Shown: positions 59,954 through 64,000 of the stretch, piece after piece | Position numbering within the stretch: position 1 is the first letter of the stretch | Layout of the letters: every line of letters starts with the position of its first letter | NCBI GenBank assembly: GCA_000711775.1 | Contig: ARYC01002500.1 | Location: 1 to 64,000, forward strand | Direction of reading: 5' to 3' | Length of the DNA: 64,000 bases | Source: Oxytricha trifallax | Taxonomy: Eukaryota > Ciliophora > Spirotrichea > Sporadotrichida > Oxytrichidae | Notes under the pieces: model-generated | Seen by the model: the letters and a program-made list of their open reading frames with translations, nothing else | Database searches by the model: none | What the model was told of the DNA's origin: nothing | Position numbers and translations under genes: made by a program

Positions 59954-60089
59954 TTTTTGGGTCAAAATGTTCTTACTTCTTTATAGTTTTGAAATTCATT
60001 TTAAGCAAAATATCAAATAAAAAAAAGATGAAAAGAATATTTCAATCGATGCTATGAATAATTGTTATTGGCTTTGAAATGTTTTAAGA

Positions 60090-60800
60090 ATTTGAAATTT
60101 TAAAGTCTTATACCTGATAAATTTACTCCTGTAGTAAGCTGGATTATCCAACTTAATATTGTTTATTGCCTCCAGTTTTTATTCTTTTTCATAAAGTGAG
60201 ATATGAATTTAATAATAAAGTACCAGATTGATAAGGTAATGGCACCTTTAATATTAACCACAAAAATTCTACTAAGACTATAATTTTAGCGTTAAATTAA
60301 TTCAGCAACCAAGCTTCGGTTGGGTTTTCAAACCATTAAATATTACTCTCATCTATATTTATTAGATTCAGTCCTTTTTCAAGAATTTATGCGAAGTTAT
60401 AGGCAGCAAGTTGCCTTTAAAAGTAGATGTTTAACAGTTTGTTCTTATGTCAACTGAATAAACTTTCTTAGAGCTTAAGTCTAACTATTATCGTAAATAT
60501 TCACTCAGCCAGCCTTAAAATTCTGTAAATCAAATTTTATTTCAGAGTAAATTAAAGATTATTTAGATTAATAATCTTATTTACTGATGAAAGATATTTT
60601 TATATAAATTCCTTCAAACTATCATGAATTTATCCATAGCGTTTAATAGGAGTACCAATGCCACCTTTAATCCTAGTTTGCTTCTCTTCTAAAACCTTTT
60701 TTACTCTGTACTAGGTAATTCCAAGTAGTTTACAAATATTAACAACACTTCATCCACAATTTTAATAAAGATCTTATATAATTGAATCTAGCTTTTTGAC
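60090..60800 (-). mobile_element. Tc1/mariner (IS630-type) transposase, second copy
   Basis: One minus-strand frame runs from about 60800 to 60100 (about 230 codons) with UAA/UAG as Gln and four in-frame UGA. It opens with a helix-turn-helix (IIQDLYQNCG, UGA, SVVNICKLLGITQYRVKKVL), followed by a basic linker KGGIGTPIKRYGQIHDSLKE. It reaches the first catalytic block AAYNFAQILEKGLNLINIDE SN with Asp at 60353-60351, typical of the R..fA..l..G..vi.iDEs pattern of this superfamily. The DN..H and E blocks should follow at 60100-59800, but were not found cleanly, so the C-terminal half is lost or in another frame. Distinct in sequence from the copy at 43 kb. Confidence 0.7.
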
Positions 60801-60829
60801 TTTTATTATGAAAATTTAAACTTAATTTC

Positions 60830-61145
60830 TTTCAGTATTAAAAAAATAGTATTCCTATCTAATATTGAGTCATTAAAGGTTATCAGAATGTAAATCAATA
60901 TTAGAATTTGGTTTAAGCTACAAATTACTTAGGTCTAGCTAATCAATAAGAACCATAACCTTTTGCATTTTTCTATATATGTATAATATAAGAAAATATT
61001 ATTTAAAACTTTGTAATTAAACTTAATCTACAGAACAACTAATCTTAATATAAAATTAATATATTTATTGAGCATAGGCATCGGCAATTTTAAAATTTGC
61101 CACGCCAAAATTAATGGACATTAAATATAAAAAAATAAAGATTAA
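60830..61145. other. AT-rich spacer
   Basis: Separates the transposase from the next minus-strand gene. The gene's frame could be read on to about 61060 past the UGA. Nothing else seen. Confidence 0.4.
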
Positions 61146-61640
61146 TCACCAAAGGACTTGAACAAGATTGAATATAAAAAATTATTTAAATTAATTTTTA
61201 TTATATAAATAAATAAAAATGCTAATGATCACGGTTTTTATTGAATCAATCATATCAGACTCCAAGTATTGCATATAATTCGATACAATCTTATTTCGTA
61301 AGTGAATTAGAGCAATCTTACTTACTGTTTTCTGGAACTGTATTTCATTCAGAGAGCCGAAGTCTCCATAATTAAATTCAGGAAATTGAAGCTACACCCT
61401 TGGATCATATAACACTGTATCGAATACTTTATTGAAATTTTATTTATAAAGTAAACATTAAAATTGAAGTATAGAGTCTTCGTTCCAATTTTTAAGAACA
61501 ATTTTTTTATGTTGGATTATTTATGAGAAGCTACGTTGAGCTTCCTTAATAAGCCTTTGTGCCTTCTCGTTCGGAAAACTGATTTTTGGTTGCTCTAATT
61601 CATTTTTTTCGGGGTAACTTGATTCTTTTATTTATTATCA
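61146..61640 (-). CDS. hypothetical protein, clean coding frame ending at UGA
   Basis: One minus-strand frame runs about 160 codons, from an UGA-limited left side near 61640 to an UGA at 61148-61146, with no UGA inside and about seven UAA/UAG read as Gln. The convincing part covers ELEQPKISFPNEKAQRLIKE, then IVLKNWNEDSILQF, FNKVFDTVLYDPRVQLQFPE, FNYGDFGSLNEIQFQKTVSK and IALIHLRNKIVSNYMQYLES. Codons are RNY-like and G+C is raised. There is no ATG at the start of the frame, so an upstream exon is likely. The product is soluble and mixed alpha/beta-looking; no family recognised. It is the best evidence in the window for UAA/UAG = Gln independent of the UGA question. Confidence 0.65.
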
Positions 61641-62647
61641 ATCTTTAAAAGATCAAATGGTATTGATTGTGATTTATCATTAGACCTAAGAGATTTCATT
61701 TTTTACTGGGAGATTTTACCATTTTGGCAAATACTTTCATTATACAGTTTGTTTATTGTGCTAGAATAGTTATTAGTAGCCCTATTTAGTTTTATATTTA
61801 AGTTATATATTTAGTAGTCCACTTATATACTTCACTAACAAGAAGGTAAATCAATAATATGTTTTATAATGAGATGTGCAGTTGCAAGGGTAAAGTTTTG
61901 TTGTCACGAGTGAACGCTGATTAATTGTAAGAGAAGATTGGGAGCAAGAAAAGGGTGCATCACTTCTTAGATCAAGAGTGCTGAACCTACTTGCCAAAAT
62001 TAGGAGCTGCAATTTATATTTTTCAAGAGCATTTAGTGAAAATAGTATAATTTGAGTAAATTAATTAAGTAATTCAAGATAAAACATTTCTATATTTATA
62101 TTGATTTTATTAAATTTTTAGGTACTTTACTGCATTATAGCTGTTTTGCGGTAAAGTACCTTATTATTATTTTAAAAATAAATGAAATTAAAATTCTATA
62201 GTTTAAAGTGAAATAATTTCTCTATAAAAAGTAATATAGAAATAAATAATTTTAATCAAATAGATTTTTTTATTATTTATTATTTGAAAAAAAAACTGTC
62301 ATCTTTATATAAAATTTCAAAATTAGGCAACATTTTTGATTTCTTCCCTCCTTTTATTAATAATTTTTATATATAACTTTTTATTGAGAAATTATTATTT
62401 CATTTTAAACTATAGCATTTTAATTTCATTAATTTAAAAAATAATAATTAATATACTCTACCACAAAACAGCAATAATGCGAAAGTGTAACTAAAAATAC
62501 AAATTAATAAATAATATTATTCAGAAATGTGTAATTTTAATATACTTAATTAATTTACAAAAACTATGCTATTTTAGCTAATTCTTAACAGTAAAAAATA
62601 AGTATATTTATGAAATTATTTTGCTTGAGTACTGAAAAATGAAGTGA
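61641..62647. other. AT-rich stretch with one hairpin
   Basis: GC-richer short patches near 61870-61990 may be coding on the plus strand, but no frame was settled. Contains the hairpin at 62120-62161. Confidence 0.4.
62120..62161. repeat. inverted repeat, 14-bp arms
   Basis: aggtactttactgc and gcggtaaagtacct pair at 13 of 14 positions around a 14-nt loop. Like the other hairpins here it sits in intergenic AT-rich DNA near a gene. Confidence 0.8.
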
Positions 62648-62841
62648 TATAATTGTAGCTGCTTTTTGCTTAAATAGAAGATCTTACATGCTGACGATTT
62701 CTTAGGATATGCGCAGCAAAAGACTTCATTCGACTTAATCTTTCATGTAAGGCCAGAGTTCGCGCAAGCAAAGAGCGAATCCTTGAACTATATATAGCGG
62801 CAAGTTTTTATATATTTTATACTAAAATAGTGTAAAAGAGG

Positions 62842-63123
62842 ATGTTTGCCCATTCGATTACACAAAGCTCTTAGCGAAAGCTCAGAATTAAAAAGTTTGA
62901 AGAAGTAAAAAAGAGAAGAGATCGCGATGAGAGGCAGCAAATAAAAGTACTTGCAGGAAACAAAAGGATGAGGAATGAGTTCAACGATATCAAAGAACTC
63001 ATGGATGAACTTGTGGGCTTCAAACAGCTAGTTTACTGGTTTCAAGACAAAAGAGTTATAGATGGTATAGGAAAATATCTGTCTAAACATAAAAATCTAG
63101 ACATAAATTTAGAATTAAATTGA
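62842..63123 (+). CDS. hypothetical basic protein, 93 residues
   Basis: ATG 62842 to UGA 63121-63123, with one in-frame UAG (Gln) and no internal UGA. The product starts MFAHSITQSSQRKLRIKKFE, continues very basic and helical (VKKRRDRDERQQIKVL; GNKRMRNEFNDIKELMDELV) and ends in GFKQLVYWFQDKRVIDGIGK YLSK. Trp is encoded by UGG. Composition and the Arg/Lys-rich helix suggest a nucleic-acid-binding protein, but no family is recognised. The sequence just upstream (62680-62800) is GC-rich and also coding-like in two other frames, so an upstream exon is likely. It converges on the minus-strand gene that ends about 70 bp further right. Confidence 0.6.
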
Positions 63124-63140
63124 GTTTTTATAAATTATTT

Positions 63141-63188
63141 AACTTAAGAATTTATAATAAAAAAATAAATAAAAAACTTAAGAATTTA
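63141..63188 (+). repeat. 14-bp direct repeat around a 20-bp AT spacer
   Basis: aacttaagaattta stands at 63141-63154 and 63175-63188, separated by 20 bp of pure A/T. It lies between two convergent genes. Such a short repeat-flanked AT segment resembles a small internal eliminated sequence, but could be a plain duplication. Confidence 0.7.
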
Positions 63189-63194
63189 GCACTA

Positions 63195-63480
63195 AATCAT
63201 TTAGTTAACCTTAGCATTCTCATCGTTAAAAGCACTCTTTGTCATGACATAAGTTTGAGTAGTTGTTCTTAGAATCATGAATTTTAGACGTTTATAATCC
63301 TCAGCTAGTGCATGATTGCTTGCAGTGATTCACTGTCCTATTATTCTACCATATTTAGAAATAACAAGGTCTACAGCCATAATCTCATCCTTTTATAAGT
63401 TTAAATTAGAATTCCCAAGTTTTTCCTCTTCGATATTTTCTTCTTCATAAGCTTGTCTATCAGAAGTTTGGGTAAAGTTC
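63195..63480 (-). CDS. hypothetical protein, acidic then mixed, reads through UGA
   Basis: The minus-strand frame reads TQTSDRQAYEEENIEEEKLG, then MAVDLVISKYGRIIGQ, an UGA, and ITASNHALAEDYKRLKF, MILRTTTQTYVMTKSAFNDE, NAKVN. Coding quality is equally good before and after the UGA, so it is probably Trp. The left end is marked by UAA/UAG codons in AT-rich DNA; the true stop is unclear. To the right the coding character continues to about 63650 in other frames (ESYYLNYMKSLDRSINIYD), implying introns or a frame change, so only the 3' part of the gene is given. Function unknown. Confidence 0.5.
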
Positions 63481-64000
63481 CCACAGATTTTACGTTTAAT
63501 TATACCTAAATCTTGTTCTCAGTCTTGATTTTTCTTCTATTTTATTCAACAGGTTAATCATAAATATTGATTGACCTATCCAGAGATTTCATGTAATTCA
63601 AATAATAGCTTTCCTCTTGGTATTTTTTGCTTTTTAATAAATTTTTATATTTAGTCAGACTTGAGCTGCTATTTACTATCAGACTTGCACAGTTTTGGAA
63701 TAATTCCTGCTAAAAGATTTTCCTACTGATTTTCTATCTCAGTCTTTATGAATTTTACTAATGAAGCACTTCAAATATTTGCTCTTTAATAAAGACTTGC
63801 CACTCTTTGCAGAATTAATATTCATTCAAAATATTATTAAAATCGCGAATATTTAAATTCTAAATATATGACTAATTATAAATAAATGCATTTTCGAAAC
63901 ATTATAATAATTATTTTTTATATTTTTGTTTGATTTTAATATAAATATATATTTAAATGGGCGCAAGTGTCAAATTTTATATTATTATCACTTGATCACA
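63481..64000. other. probable 5' part of the minus-strand gene, then AT-rich end
   Basis: 63500-63840 has coding-like minus-strand pieces (MINLLNKIEEKSRLRTRFRY) that belong to the gene on the left but could not be joined. 63840-64000 is AT-rich. The last 44 bases form an imperfect inverted repeat, gcaagtg ... cacttg. Confidence 0.4.

Noticed and set aside
62648-62841. Separate upstream gene in the frame reading DDFLGYAQQKTSFDLIFHV
   Set aside because: Three frames are open over this patch and none has a clear start; the frame runs out shortly after the ATG of the better-supported gene at 62842. Probably an upstream exon of that gene.

Overview
The window reads as nuclear DNA of a ciliate, very AT-rich (about three quarters A+T by eye) and loaded with repeats. 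Under the standard code almost no frame is longer than 95 codons. If UAA and UAG are read as glutamine, frames of 130 to 470 codons appear whose composition looks like protein: acidic tails, membrane helices, helix-turn-helix and DDE transposase motifs. Several of these frames also run straight through UGA in good coding context (near 8484, 34336, 35171, 54853-55320, 60700 and 63330), while UGA sits where a stop is expected in others (5753, 9992, 34492, 55594, 61146, 63121). UAA/UAG = Gln with UGA = Trp-or-stop is the karyorelict type of code (genus Loxodes), or close to the Condylostoma code. A ciliate that uses only UGA as stop, with partly decayed genes, is the alternative. No gene here is recognisable enough to fix the species.

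Layout. 1-1085: a 405-bp tandem repeat entering from the left. 1.1-10.2 kb: probable single-copy region with several plus-strand coding frames, at least one for a large membrane protein, and a small two-exon minus-strand gene at 9992-10205 with a clean 51-nt intron. 10844-28176: a 17.3-kb satellite with higher-order structure, built from related monomers A (about 196 bp), B (about 235 bp) and C (about 191 bp). Its left part is mostly AB dimers; its right part is a strict AB-C alternation of about 622 bp. 28.2-39 kb: mostly unassigned AT-rich DNA, a GC-richer gene region at 34.2-35.4 kb, a LINE-like 3' end at 30.1 kb and one inverted monomer of the later 178-bp array at 30.95 kb.

39.2-44.2 kb: decayed Tc1/mariner (IS630-type) transposon material, a CxxC...CxH zinc-binding repeat frame on the other strand and a G4T4G4 telomere-like tract. 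46.3-46.8 kb: zinc-finger-like coding. 47.05-48.5 kb: a 178-bp tandem array. 52.6-57.9 kb: two more LINE-like 3' ends on the minus strand and a plus-strand gene (54778-55596). 59.9-60.8 kb: a second Tc1/mariner-type transposase, minus strand. 61.1-64 kb: three compact genes, two of them convergent.

Because two or three stop codons are lost, frames cannot be closed by eye. Coordinates of coding features are therefore bounds of the convincing frame rather than proven starts and stops, and I could name no host gene with certainty. No rRNA, tRNA, CRISPR array or bacterial-type operon was seen.
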